A model generated the notes under the pieces. That model saw only the letters and a program-made list of their open reading frames with translations, made no database searches and had not been told where the DNA came from. A program made the position numbers and the translations under genes. This document shows positions 27,783 to 37,062 of a stretch of DNA of 64,000 nt, piece by piece. The stretch is from Geothrix sp. 21YS21S-4. Its GTDB lineage: Bacteria; Acidobacteriota; Holophagae; Holophagales; Holophagaceae. The DNA is taken from assembly GCF_030845995.1 (NCBI RefSeq), contig NZ_CP132719.1, forward strand, positions 496,001 through 560,000. The letters run 5' to 3'. The number at the start of each line of letters is the position of its first letter. The first letter of the stretch is position 1.

Positions 27783-29273
27783 ATGACCGACAATCCCACT
27801 CCCCTGCTCTCCCGGCCGGTGGTCCGGATGGGCCTGCTCGCCGCCGGCGCCGCGCTGGCGACCGTCCTGGTGATGTCCCTCTACGCCAACATCTCCACCC
27901 GCAAGGCCGAGGCGCTCCAGACCAGCCTCAAGCTGGTGGACCTGGACGAGAAGACCGTCGATCCCGCCGTGTGGGGGAAGAACTTCCCGCGCCAGTACGA
28001 CGCCTACCTGCGCACCGCCGAGAAATACAGCACCAAGTACGGCGGCGCCGGGAGCGAGGGGCTGCCCAAGAGCCGGATCCTGGAGGATCCCCGCCTGGTG
28101 ACGATCTTCGACGGCTACGCCTTCGCCATCGACTTCAACCAGCGCCGAGGCCACGCCTACATGCTGGACGACCAGCGCACCACCAAGCGCGTCACGGATC
28201 GCCCGCAGCCGGGCTCCTGCCTCCACTGCCACGCGTCCAACACCGTGGCTTTCCGCGAGCTGGGTCTGAAGGGCGGCGCGCCGGGCACCCTGGACGAGGC
28301 CTTCGGCAGCCCCAACGCCCAGGCCCAGTTGATGGCGGGATTCGAAGCCCTCTGCAAGATGCCCTACCAGGAGGCCACGGCCCTCGTGAAGCATCCGGTG
28401 GCCTGCATCGACTGCCACGAGCCCAAGACCATGGCCCTCCGCGTCACCAAGCCGGGCTTCATCCGGGGCATCGACGCCCTGGCCCGCAGCGGCGAGCCCG
28501 TCCCGCACCTGCCCTCCATCGAGAAGTGGCGGAAGGGCGACCGTACCACCGCCTACGACGCCAACCGCGACGCCTCCCGCCAGGAACTGCGCTCCATGGT
28601 GTGCGGGCAGTGCCACGTCGAGTACTACTGCGGCCCCAAGGTCACGCTGTTCTTCCCCTGGAACAAGGGCCTGAAGGTCGAGCAGATCGAGGCCACCTAC
28701 GACGACTACAAGTTCCCCGACGGCCACCGCTTCTTCGACTGGAAGCACGGCCGGACCGGCGCCGAGGTCCTCAAGGCCCAGCATCCCGAATTCGAGATGT
28801 GGAGCCAGGGCATCCACGCCCGCTCCGGGGTCTCCTGCGCCGACTGCCACATGCCCTACAAGCGCGAAGGCGCCCTCAAGATCAGCGACCATCAGGTACG
28901 CAGCCCGCTCCTCGACATCTCGCGGTCCTGCCAGACCTGCCACCGGTTCCCCGAGGACGAGCTGAAGGCCCGCGTCACCGCCATCCAGGACCGCACCAAG
29001 GCCCTGATGGACCGGGCGGAGGACGCCGTGGTGAACCTCATCAACGACATCGACGCCGCCAAGAAGGCCGGCGTGGACGACGCCAAGCTCAAGCCCGTGC
29101 TCGAACTCCAGCGCAAGGCCCAGTGGCGCGTGGACTTCGTCAACGCCGAGAACTCCATGGGCTTCCACGCCCCCCAGGAGGTCGCGCGCATCCTCGGCGA
29201 ATCGATCGACTACGGCCGCCAGGGCCAGGTGCTCCTCCGCGACCTACAGGGCGGCAAGGTGGCGAAGAAGTAG
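27783..29273 (+). CDS. nrfA: Ammonia-forming cytochrome c nitrite reductase NrfA, CxxCH type
   Basis: 496 aa. N-terminal membrane anchor or uncleaved signal (about 14-36). Five hemes: CLHCH (146-150), CIDCH, CGQCH, CADCH, CQTCH. Active-site Tyr in CGQCHVEYYCG and His in GIHARSGVSCADCHMPY are kept. The first heme site, normally CxxCK with Lys as axial ligand, is CxxCH here, a known minority variant. It reduces nitrite to ammonium with six electrons in the periplasm. GGGAGGACCCCTCCG precedes the ATG. Confidence 0.96.
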   Translation: MTDNPTPLLSRPVVRMGLLAAGAALATVLVMSLYANISTRKAEALQTSLKLVDLDEKTVDPAVWGKNFPRQYDAYLRTAEKYSTKYGGAGSEGLPKSRILEDPRLVTIFDGYAFAIDFNQRRGHAYMLDDQRTTKRVTDRPQPGSCLHCHASNTVAFRELGLKGGAPGTLDEAFGSPNAQAQLMAGFEALCKMPYQEATALVKHPVACIDCHEPKTMALRVTKPGFIRGIDALARSGEPVPHLPSIEKWRKGDRTTAYDANRDASRQELRSMVCGQCHVEYYCGPKVTLFFPWNKGLKVEQIEATYDDYKFPDGHRFFDWKHGRTGAEVLKAQHPEFEMWSQGIHARSGVSCADCHMPYKREGALKISDHQVRSPLLDISRSCQTCHRFPEDELKARVTAIQDRTKALMDRAEDAVVNLINDIDAAKKAGVDDAKLKPVLELQRKAQWRVDFVNAENSMGFHAPQEVARILGESIDYGRQGQVLLRDLQGGKVAKK

Positions 29274-29290
29274 GGAGAAGGGGGAACCGC

Positions 29291-29317
29291 AAAAGGGCCG
29301 GCTTTGCCGGCCCTTTT
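29291..29317 (+). terminator. Bidirectional terminator between nrfA and the WYL regulator
   Basis: AAAAGGGCCGGC, TTT loop, GCCGGCCCTTTT: T runs on both strands, serving convergent genes. Confidence 0.9.
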
Positions 29318-29318
29318 G

Positions 29319-30377
29319 CTATCGGTACCTTCCCGCCATCTCCTTCAAGACCCCCGTCAAATGGGTCCGCAGCGCGGGCGGCTCCAGGACTTCCGCGTCG
29401 GCGCCCAGCTGGAGGATGAAGCGCGCGGGGCCGGAGGGCTCGGTGGCCTGGAAGGCGAGGAGGACCGTGCCGCCCTTCTCCTTGTGGACGGTGACGGAGG
29501 GCAGGGCGGGGGGCGCGTCCAGGAGGGCCTGGGGCCAGTTGGATCCGCCCACGCGGACCTTCACGTGGAACGGGGCGCCGGGGCCGAACCAGCCGCCGAT
29601 CTGAAGGTCGCGGGCCTGTTCCAGCGGGCGCTTGTCGGGGATGAGCCCGCGCTTGGCGAGGCTCCGGGCCTCGGCGATGCGGGCCAGGCGGAAGGAGCGG
29701 ACTTCCTGCTTGGCCGCGTCCCAGGCCAGGAGGAACGCCCCGCCGGAGAACACGTCGTGGGTGAGGGTGAAGGGGACCGCGGTCCGCGTCGTGGTGCGGC
29801 CTGTGGACGCCGCGCGGTAGGTCAGCTCCAGCTCCCGCGGGCCGTCCGAATGGCCCAGGGCGAGGAGGACCTGCGTGAGCATCACGGTGTCCAGGGCCTG
29901 CTGGTCGTCGGCGCCGCCGCGGACGCACACGTGCGTCTGGAGGGTGCGGAACAGCTCCCGGTCCCGGGTGCTCAGGTGGCTGTCGGCCAGCGCCCGCAGC
30001 CCCTCCAAGTGGTCGAACCACAGCTCGGTGGCGGTGCCCTCCAGCGCCATCAGCGCCACCTCCATCGCCAGGCGGGCGTGGGGCGTGATCCGGCTGTCCC
30101 AGGAGGGGCCCTTCTCCAGGGTGAAGTGGATGACGGGAGGACGGCCCTGGCGGCCCTTCCCGAAGCGCGCGCCCTGTTCCTCCAGCAGGCCGATGGCCCG
30201 GTCCACGGTGCGCAGCGCGGCGCCGCCCAGCTTGCGGCTGAGCGCGGCCTTGGTGATGCCGGCCTCGCCCGCGTCGCGGACAGCGTCTAGGACGGCCTGG
30301 ACCCGCTCCGGCTTCACCAGGCGGCTGCCGTCCGGACGGGCGGATTCGGGAACCTTGCGGGGGGAGATCCGGGCCAT
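29319..30377 (-). CDS. WYL-domain transcriptional regulator (YafY type)
   Basis: 352 aa. An N-terminal winged-helix DNA-binding region (about 22-80, including ITKAALSRKLGGAALRTVDRAIGLLEEQGARF) is followed by a WYL-like domain (ELTYRAASTGRTTTRTAVPFTLTHDVFSGGAFLLAWDAAKQEVRSFRLARI, split pattern) and a WCX-type C-terminus. WYL proteins sense nucleic-acid or nucleotide ligands and often control DNA-damage or defence genes; here the divergent neighbour is recCBD. The start at 30377 has GGAGG. Confidence 0.82.
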   Translation of the reverse strand: MARISPRKVPESARPDGSRLVKPERVQAVLDAVRDAGEAGITKAALSRKLGGAALRTVDRAIGLLEEQGARFGKGRQGRPPVIHFTLEKGPSWDSRITPHARLAMEVALMALEGTATELWFDHLEGLRALADSHLSTRDRELFRTLQTHVCVRGGADDQQALDTVMLTQVLLALGHSDGPRELELTYRAASTGRTTTRTAVPFTLTHDVFSGGAFLLAWDAAKQEVRSFRLARIAEARSLAKRGLIPDKRPLEQARDLQIGGWFGPGAPFHVKVRVGGSNWPQALLDAPPALPSVTVHKEKGGTVLLAFQATEPSGPARFILQLGADAEVLEPPALRTHLTGVLKEMAGRYR

Positions 30378-30469
30378 GGCAGCCTCCGGGACCATGATTG
30401 GTCAGCCACTGTCCAGAGGCAAGGCGTCAAGCGGACCCGGGAGCCCCATCGCCGCTACTCTGGAGGCCC

Positions 30470-33400
30470 ATGGCCCGGCTCCACTATTCCAACCGCACCG
30501 AGGCGCTGCTGGAGCGGCTGGCCGAAGGCGCCGCCGCCCATCGGGCCGCGGAGGGCCCCTGGGAGCCCCTGACGATCGTGGTGCCCAACCGCAACGTCCA
30601 GCTGTGGCTCCAGCGGGGGCTGGCGGACCTCCTGGGGATTGCGGCCAACCTCCGCTTCCTGTTCCTGGACCAGCTGTGGCGGGACTCCCTTCCCGTCCAG
30701 GAGCCGCCCCTGCGCCTCTTGGATCGTCCCGCCATCCAGGGCCAGCTTCTCGTCCTGTTGGGGGAGGCCGACGTCCTGGCGGGAACGGCGTTCGGCGCCT
30801 ACCTGGAAGGCGATCCCGGCGGCCGCAAAGCCGTCCAGCTCAGCGGGCGGCTGGCGCGGCTCTTCGAGGAATACCTGCTGTCGCGCCCGGACTGGATGGC
30901 CCGCTGGGAACAGGGTCGGGCGGTGGGCGAGGATCCTCGCGAGGCGTCCCAGCGGCGGTTGTGGCAGGCCCTCCGGACCCGGCTGGCGGGCGCGCAGGAG
31001 CGATGGCTCGCCCTGCCGGAGTACGTGGGCTCGGACCTGTTCCCGCGGGGGCGGTTTCCCGCCACCATCCACGTCTTTGGTCTGTCCCAGATGGCGCGCG
31101 CCTACCACTTGGCGCTCCGCCGCTTGAGCCTCCTCCGGCCCCTGGATCTCTACATCCTGAATCCCTGCGAGGAGCTGTGGGAGGACGTCGTCGATCCCCG
31201 GGAGGCCGCGCGGATGGCGCGGGAGGAATCGGAGGATCCCTACGGCCTCCTGGCGGCGGATCACCTCGGACTGCAGCGCTGGGGGCGGCCGGGCCGCGAG
31301 AACATCCGCCTGCTCAACGACCTCGTGGACTGCGATTTCGAGGACCACTTCCGGGAGCCGGACGACCCCACCCTCCTGGCGCGCCTCCAGTCGGACCTGC
31401 TCCATCGGGCGCCCACGGTTTCCGCGGAGCCTCCGCTGCCTGCGGACGACAGCGTGCGCGTGCAGGCCTGCGCCAGCGAGCGACGGGAAGCGGAGGCGGT
31501 GGCGTCCGCGGTGTGGGAGCGGGTCCGGACCGGCGGCGTGCGGTTCTCCGACCTCGCCGTGATCGTCCCGCCGGGACGGAAGGCGGAGTACCTGGACCAT
31601 CTGAAGGCCGCTTTCGAGGCCTGCCACCGCATCCCCTGGGTGGCCGGCGACGAGGCCACTCTGCGAATGGCGGAGCTGGTGGACGGGGCCGCGAGCCTTC
31701 TGCGGCTTCCCCTGTCGGATTTCACGCGGGCCGAGGTCCTGGAGCTGGTGGGCCATCCGGCCCTGGCGGCCCGGCATCCCGGTGCGGCCGGGGACTGGGC
31801 GGGCCTCTGCGAGGAGCTCGGCGTCATCCGCGGACTGGAGGCCTGCGGGGCCGCGGAGGCGCCCGGCGACCTGTGGACCTGGTCCATGGCCGCGCGGCGC
31901 CTGGCGCTGGGCGCGGTGCTGCCGCCGGGCGAGGTGGATTTGGATGGGCGGATGTCCGATCCCGTCCTCCCGCCCGAGCAGGGCGCCGCCTTCCTGGCGC
32001 GGGTGGAAGGGCTGCTGGCCGACGCGCGGCGGCTGCGGGATCAGCGCCTGTCGCCTTCGGCGTGGGCCGCCCAGCTGGCCCTCGTGATGGGAGCCCACAT
32101 CGGCGATCTCCAGGCCGATGCGGCGTCGGTGGCCCGCATCCAGCGGGGACTGCTGGGGCTGGCCTCTTTGGAAATCGCCGGACTGCCGGTTCCCGTCCTT
32201 CCCTACGCCGCGGCGCTGGACCTGGCCCTGGAGGCGCTCGAAGGGCTGAAGGCCGACCGCGCCGCCTTCGGGCAGGGCGTGATGGTGGCCAGCTACGCGC
32301 CCATGCGGGCCCTGCCCTTCGACGCCATCTTCCTCATGGGGCTGGGGGAGGGCGTCTTCCCCGGGCAGGACGCGCGCAACCCCCTGGACCTGCGCAGCGG
32401 CGGGCGCCGCGCGGGGGATGTCTCCCGGCCCGAGCAGGACCGCTACCTCTTCCTCGAGAGCCTGCTGTGCGCGCGTCGGCACCTGCACCTCTCCTTCGTG
32501 CGCCGCGACGTGCTGGACGGTGCTCCGTTGGAACCCTCGCCGCTGCTCGACGATCTGAAGGAACTGGTGACGGCCGCGGCGGGACCGAAGGGCTGGGCGG
32601 CGCTGGGACACGCACCGCCCGTGGACCGCCACGATCCCAAAGCTTTCGCGCCAGGCGGTCTCCCCGAGTTCAATCCGGAGGCCCTGCGCGAGGCGCGGGC
32701 GGCGGAACGGGGCAAGATCCATCGGCCGGAAGCGCCGCCTGTCACCGCGCCCTTCATTCCGGACCTTGCCTCGCGGCGCCTCACCTTCGGTCAGCTCCGC
32801 AAGTGGCTGTGCTGTCCCCTCCAGGGCAGCGCCGCCGTCCGCCTCGACCTGCGGGCCGAGGACGAGGGCGCGGAGGAGGCCGCTGCCCGCGAGGAGACGC
32901 CCTTCGAGTCGTCCCTGTTCGACCGCCGCGCGTGGGTGCGGGAGGCGTTCTGGGAAACCCTGGCCGGCGAGGACGCGGATCGCGCCCTGCTGCGGGGGTG
33001 GCGCCGCCGCGTCGCCGCGGCGCGGGCGCCGGTGGGGCCCTTCGCCGAGGCGGAGCTCGTCCGCGCCCGGGTTCTCCTGGGCGGATGGCGGGCGCTGTGG
33101 GCCGGCGGGCTTCCCCGCGTGCCACGCTTTGGAAGCGGGCCTTCGGGGGGGCTGCCCGCGGAGGACCATCCGCCGTTCCGCTGGGGCCTGGACGGATCGG
33201 AAGGGAGCTTCCGGATGGAGCTGGAAGGCGCCCTGCCGCCGCTGGGTGAGGAGGGCTTCCTCTTCCTTTCCGAGTCCGAGCCCCCCAAACCCGGGCGCCC
33301 ACCCCAGGACGGCGACGCCCGCGCCCTGCTGTCGGCCTGGGTGGGCCAGGCTGCGCTCCGGGCGCAGGGACTTCCGGGCGCGGCCCGGGCGGTGGTCCTG

Positions 33401-33730
33401 AGCGTCCGCGAAGGCCGGGCGGCGCGGTGGAGCCTGCCGCTCCCGGACTGGACTCCGGAGACGGCGGAAGCGAAGCTGCGCGGGTGGTGCGGGGACCTGC
33501 TGGCGGGCGATCCCGGGCCGCTTCCTCTGGAAGCCCTCCTGGCCGGAACGGAGGATTTGGAAGCGTGGATCGGGAAGGCCCTGGAGGAACCGGAACCGCG
33601 CTTCTCCAGCCTGTGGGGGCCGATCCCCGCGGCGGCGCTTTCGCCTCCCGCGGCCGACTGGGCGGACCGCGCCGAGCGGCGGCTGGGGGATTTCCTCCGG
33701 GCGTGCCGGCAGGCGGGAGGCGACGCGTGA
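30470..33730 (+). CDS. recC: Exodeoxyribonuclease V gamma subunit RecC
   Basis: 1086 aa. N-terminal IVVPNRNVQLWLQRGLADLLGIAANLRFLFLDQLW matches the RecC opening (inactive helicase fold, Chi recognition). The middle has VIVPPGRKAEYLDHLKAAF and the LPFDAIFLMGLGEGVFPGQDARNPLDL region, both RecC-typical. TACTCT lies 8 nt before the ATG with GGAGG between. The start at 30470 is supported by that site; the frame is open 72 nt further upstream. Its stop overlaps recB by 4 nt. Confidence 0.93.
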   Translation: MARLHYSNRTEALLERLAEGAAAHRAAEGPWEPLTIVVPNRNVQLWLQRGLADLLGIAANLRFLFLDQLWRDSLPVQEPPLRLLDRPAIQGQLLVLLGEADVLAGTAFGAYLEGDPGGRKAVQLSGRLARLFEEYLLSRPDWMARWEQGRAVGEDPREASQRRLWQALRTRLAGAQERWLALPEYVGSDLFPRGRFPATIHVFGLSQMARAYHLALRRLSLLRPLDLYILNPCEELWEDVVDPREAARMAREESEDPYGLLAADHLGLQRWGRPGRENIRLLNDLVDCDFEDHFREPDDPTLLARLQSDLLHRAPTVSAEPPLPADDSVRVQACASERREAEAVASAVWERVRTGGVRFSDLAVIVPPGRKAEYLDHLKAAFEACHRIPWVAGDEATLRMAELVDGAASLLRLPLSDFTRAEVLELVGHPALAARHPGAAGDWAGLCEELGVIRGLEACGAAEAPGDLWTWSMAARRLALGAVLPPGEVDLDGRMSDPVLPPEQGAAFLARVEGLLADARRLRDQRLSPSAWAAQLALVMGAHIGDLQADAASVARIQRGLLGLASLEIAGLPVPVLPYAAALDLALEALEGLKADRAAFGQGVMVASYAPMRALPFDAIFLMGLGEGVFPGQDARNPLDLRSGGRRAGDVSRPEQDRYLFLESLLCARRHLHLSFVRRDVLDGAPLEPSPLLDDLKELVTAAAGPKGWAALGHAPPVDRHDPKAFAPGGLPEFNPEALREARAAERGKIHRPEAPPVTAPFIPDLASRRLTFGQLRKWLCCPLQGSAAVRLDLRAEDEGAEEAAAREETPFESSLFDRRAWVREAFWETLAGEDADRALLRGWRRRVAAARAPVGPFAEAELVRARVLLGGWRALWAGGLPRVPRFGSGPSGGLPAEDHPPFRWGLDGSEGSFRMELEGALPPLGEEGFLFLSESEPPKPGRPPQDGDARALLSAWVGQAALRAQGLPGAARAVVLSVREGRAARWSLPLPDWTPETAEAKLRGWCGDLLAGDPGPLPLEALLAGTEDLEAWIGKALEEPEPRFSSLWGPIPAAALSPPAADWADRAERRLGDFLRACRQAGGDA

Positions 33731-36700
33731 GCGTCCCGTTCCGCTTCGCCCGGCCCGCGGTCCTGGATCGCATTCCCGCTCCCTTCGCCGTGCTGGAAGC
33801 CAGCGCGGGGACGGGGAAGACCTACACGCTGGAGCACCTCGTGGCGGACCGGGTGCTGGCGGGCATTCCGCTCGAGCGCATCCTGGTCGTCACCTTCACG
33901 GAAAAGGCGGCCCTGGAGCTGCGGAGCCGCATCCGCGCCCTGTGGAATCGGCTGCTTTCGGAGGAGGCACCCGAGGCGCCGGAAGATGCGCCCTGCTGGA
34001 TCCTGGATGGCGCGGCGGGGGAGCGCGTGAAGGCCGCGCGGGCGGCCATGGAGCGGGCCACCGTCGCCACCATCCACGGCTTCTGCCAGCGGGTGCTGCA
34101 GGAGAGCGCCCTGGAGCGCCGCAGCCTCTTCGATCAGACCCAGGCCGACGCCCGCCAACTCTTCGACTGCGCGTGGCGGGACCTCCTGCGGGGGGAGCAG
34201 GAGGCCGAGCTTCGGAGCCTCCTGGCGCGGGCGCTGGGGGCGGGCTGGAGCGTGGAGGCCCTGGGGCACCTGCTATGGGAGGTCCACCGCGAGCGGGCGG
34301 AGTTGGTTCCGGGACCCGACGCGCTCTCCCGATTCCGCCGGAGCTTTCCCGCCGCAACGCCGGAAGTCAGGGACGAGATCCGCGCCGCCTGGGCCGCGGC
34401 GAAGGTCCGGAAGGACGTGGCCGAGCGGGCGGGAACGGCGCTGGATGCCGTGGCGGCGCTGCTGGCCGCTCCGCTGGAGCCCTGGGAGTTCGTGCGGGAA
34501 TGGGATGCCCTCAAGCTCACCAGCCTGCGATCCGCAATGGCCAAGGCGGTTGGAGAAGGACCGGCAGCTCAACTCGCCGCATGGCTGGCGGAGGCACCAC
34601 CCACGGAGGAATCGGTGCTGGCGAACGCCTTCCTGGAGCCGGTGCGGGCGCGGCTGGAGGCCATCAAGGCGGCGGAGGGGCTGTTCGACTTCGATGACAT
34701 GATCCTCCGTGTCCGGGACGCGCTGGCGGGCCCCGGCGGCGAGGCCCTCGCGGATCGGCTGCGGGAGCGGTTCCAGGTGGCCCTCATCGACGAGTGCCAG
34801 GACACGGACGCCGCCCAGTGGGAGATCTTCCGGACCCTCTTCCACCGCGAGGGCCACGAGCTGGTGCTGGTGGGCGATCCCAAGCAGGCCATCTACGGCT
34901 TCCGCGGCGGCGACCTGCCCACCTACCTGGGGGCCCGCGAGCTGCTTGCTCCAAGGGGATCCGCCGTGGAGCTGGGCGAGAACTTCCGTTCCACGGCGCC
35001 CCTGCTGGCCGCCTGCGAGCGGATCTTCGCCCATGAAGGGTTCTTCACCGGGCCGGTGGGCTTCCGGCCCGTGGCCTGCGGCCGTCCGGATCTGGGACTG
35101 GAGGACGCGCAGGGCGCATCCCTGCCCCCTTTGCGCGTGATCCGCGTGGAGACTCTGGACGGCGGAACGCGCCTGTGGCGCCGGGTGGCCGCGGGGCTGG
35201 CCCGCGAACTGCGCGATCTGCTCGCCTCCGGCGCGTGCTTCGGACCCGGAGGAAATCGACAGCCGTTGTCGAACCGGCATGTCTTCGTTCTGGTGGGCAA
35301 CGCGTCCGAGGGACGGCTGATGGCGGAGGCCCTCGGTGCCGCTGGGCTTCCCTTCGCGTTCTTCAAGCAGCGCGGGCTGTTCGGAGGGCCGGAAGCACTC
35401 GCCTGGCTTCACCTGCTCCGCGCGGTGGAGGCTCCCCGCGACCGGGGCCGTCTCGCCCGAGCCCTGCTCACGCCCTTCTTCGGCGCGAGCGTGGCGGACC
35501 TGGACGCGCTCCGCGACTTGCGGGAGGACCATCCCGCCCTCCAGCGGCTCCGCGCTTGGGGCGAGACCGCCCGGCGGCGGCGCTTCGCGGACCTGGTGGA
35601 GCAGGTGCTGCGGGAGAGCGCCGTGGCGGAGCGCGTGCTGCTGCGCAACGACGAGCGCACCCTCGTGAACCTCCGCCACCTCGGCGAGCTGCTGGTCCGC
35701 GCGGCGGCGGAACGCCACGGCGACCTGGCCCTCCTCATCCGCCAGCTCTCGCGGTGGCGGAAGGGGCTGGACTTTCCGCCGGGCGAGAACGGCGACGAGC
35801 AGCGGCTGGAAGGCCGCTCCGACGCGGTGCAGATCCTCACGCTCCACGCCGCCAAGGGACTGGAGGCGCCGGTGGTGGCGGTCTTCGCGCCCAAGGCGGG
35901 CCGGGCCTCCGCCCTCCATCGGTTCCATGGCCCTGACGGCGCGCGCCGGCTCCACCTGGGTCGTTCGCCCGAGGGCTCGGACGCCGAAGCCCGGATCGAA
36001 GCGGAAGAGGCCCAGGAGCAAGAGCGCCTGATGTACGTGGCCCTCACCCGCGCCCAGGCTCAGCTGGTGGTCCCCTGCTTCGTCGTGGACGGCGCGAAGG
36101 GGAGCGGCCCCGTCCACCCCAAGGGCCCGTTGCGGGTCCTTAACCGCGTCCTGAGGCCTCTTCTGGAGGCAGGGGAGGATCCGGCGTTTTCCGTGGTGCC
36201 GCTCGCCGAGCCCCAGGGCGACGCTTTCGCCGAGGCGGAAGAGCGGCCTGCCGCCGAACCCGCCTCCGCCCTGCATCCGCCCCGCCTCGATCCGGAGGCC
36301 CTTCGGGCCGCCGCGCGGCCTCGGCGCGCCACCAGCTTCACCGCGCTCCAGCGGCGGCTGGAGGAGGTCCGCGCCCCGGAGCCGGAGGATCCCGAGCCGG
36401 ACGCTCCGGACGCGGCGCCCGACGGCCTGCCGCGGGGCCGGACCGTGGGGACCCTGCTCCACGAGCTGCTGGAGGCTCTGGATCCTGCGGCCCTCCCCGG
36501 AGACTTCGACGGCTGGTGGGGCGATCCGGGCGTTCGGGAATCCGTCCTCCGCCGCGCGGCGCTGGCGGGACTGGGGCCCGACGCCGCGCGGGAGGCCGCC
36601 CGGCGGGCCTTCCTAGGGTTCACCACGCCGCTGCCGCTGCACGAAGGCGCCGCGCCCCTCGCCGCCGCGGACCGCCTGCTGCGGGAGCTGGACTTCCTGA

Positions 36701-37062
36701 CGGGACTGCCGGGCAGCGCGGATTTCCTCGGCGGTAGCCTGGACGCCCTGTTCGAGAAGGACGGCCTGGCCTATGTCCTCGACTGGAAGAGCAACGGGCT
36801 GGCGGACTACGGCTCGGCGGCGCTGGAGGCCTGCGTCGCCGAGCACTACGCCCTCCAGGTCCGCATCTACACCCTCGCCGCCCTGCGCTTCCTGGACATC
36901 CGCGACGAGGCCACCTACGAGGCCCGGTTCGGCGGGGTGCGCTACGTATTCCTGCGGGGCCTGCCGGCGGCAGGCGTGTGGACCTGCCGGCCCACGTGGA
37001 CCGAGGTGGGGACATGGGAGCGGGACCTGGCCGCAACGGCGGCGGAGGCGTTCCGTGGCTGA
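33727..37062 (+). CDS. recB: Exodeoxyribonuclease V beta subunit RecB
   Basis: 1111 aa UvrD-like 3'-5' helicase with a C-terminal nuclease. Walker A ASAGTGKT (25-32), [16 protein letters not shown] (motif Ia), [16 protein letters not shown] (motif II), [21 protein letters not shown] (III), [15 protein letters not shown] (V), [10 protein letters not shown] (VI). Nuclease: [11 protein letters not shown] and VLDWKSNGL (Asp1006, Asp1019, Lys1021), so both activities look intact. The GTG start overlaps recC by 4 nt. Confidence 0.96.
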   Translation: MSVPFRFARPAVLDRIPAPFAVLEASAGTGKTYTLEHLVADRVLAGIPLERILVVTFTEKAALELRSRIRALWNRLLSEEAPEAPEDAPCWILDGAAGERVKAARAAMERATVATIHGFCQRVLQESALERRSLFDQTQADARQLFDCAWRDLLRGEQEAELRSLLARALGAGWSVEALGHLLWEVHRERAELVPGPDALSRFRRSFPAATPEVRDEIRAAWAAAKVRKDVAERAGTALDAVAALLAAPLEPWEFVREWDALKLTSLRSAMAKAVGEGPAAQLAAWLAEAPPTEESVLANAFLEPVRARLEAIKAAEGLFDFDDMILRVRDALAGPGGEALADRLRERFQVALIDECQDTDAAQWEIFRTLFHREGHELVLVGDPKQAIYGFRGGDLPTYLGARELLAPRGSAVELGENFRSTAPLLAACERIFAHEGFFTGPVGFRPVACGRPDLGLEDAQGASLPPLRVIRVETLDGGTRLWRRVAAGLARELRDLLASGACFGPGGNRQPLSNRHVFVLVGNASEGRLMAEALGAAGLPFAFFKQRGLFGGPEALAWLHLLRAVEAPRDRGRLARALLTPFFGASVADLDALRDLREDHPALQRLRAWGETARRRRFADLVEQVLRESAVAERVLLRNDERTLVNLRHLGELLVRAAAERHGDLALLIRQLSRWRKGLDFPPGENGDEQRLEGRSDAVQILTLHAAKGLEAPVVAVFAPKAGRASALHRFHGPDGARRLHLGRSPEGSDAEARIEAEEAQEQERLMYVALTRAQAQLVVPCFVVDGAKGSGPVHPKGPLRVLNRVLRPLLEAGEDPAFSVVPLAEPQGDAFAEAEERPAAEPASALHPPRLDPEALRAAARPRRATSFTALQRRLEEVRAPEPEDPEPDAPDAAPDGLPRGRTVGTLLHELLEALDPAALPGDFDGWWGDPGVRESVLRRAALAGLGPDAAREAARRAFLGFTTPLPLHEGAAPLAAADRLLRELDFLTGLPGSADFLGGSLDALFEKDGLAYVLDWKSNGLADYGSAALEACVAEHYALQVRIYTLAALRFLDIRDEATYEARFGGVRYVFLRGLPAAGVWTCRPTWTEVGTWERDLAATAAEAFRG

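Noticed and set aside
30455-33169. 904-codon minus-strand frame across recC
   Set aside because: Shadow of recC; low-complexity Gly/Arg/Gln-rich product with no domain.
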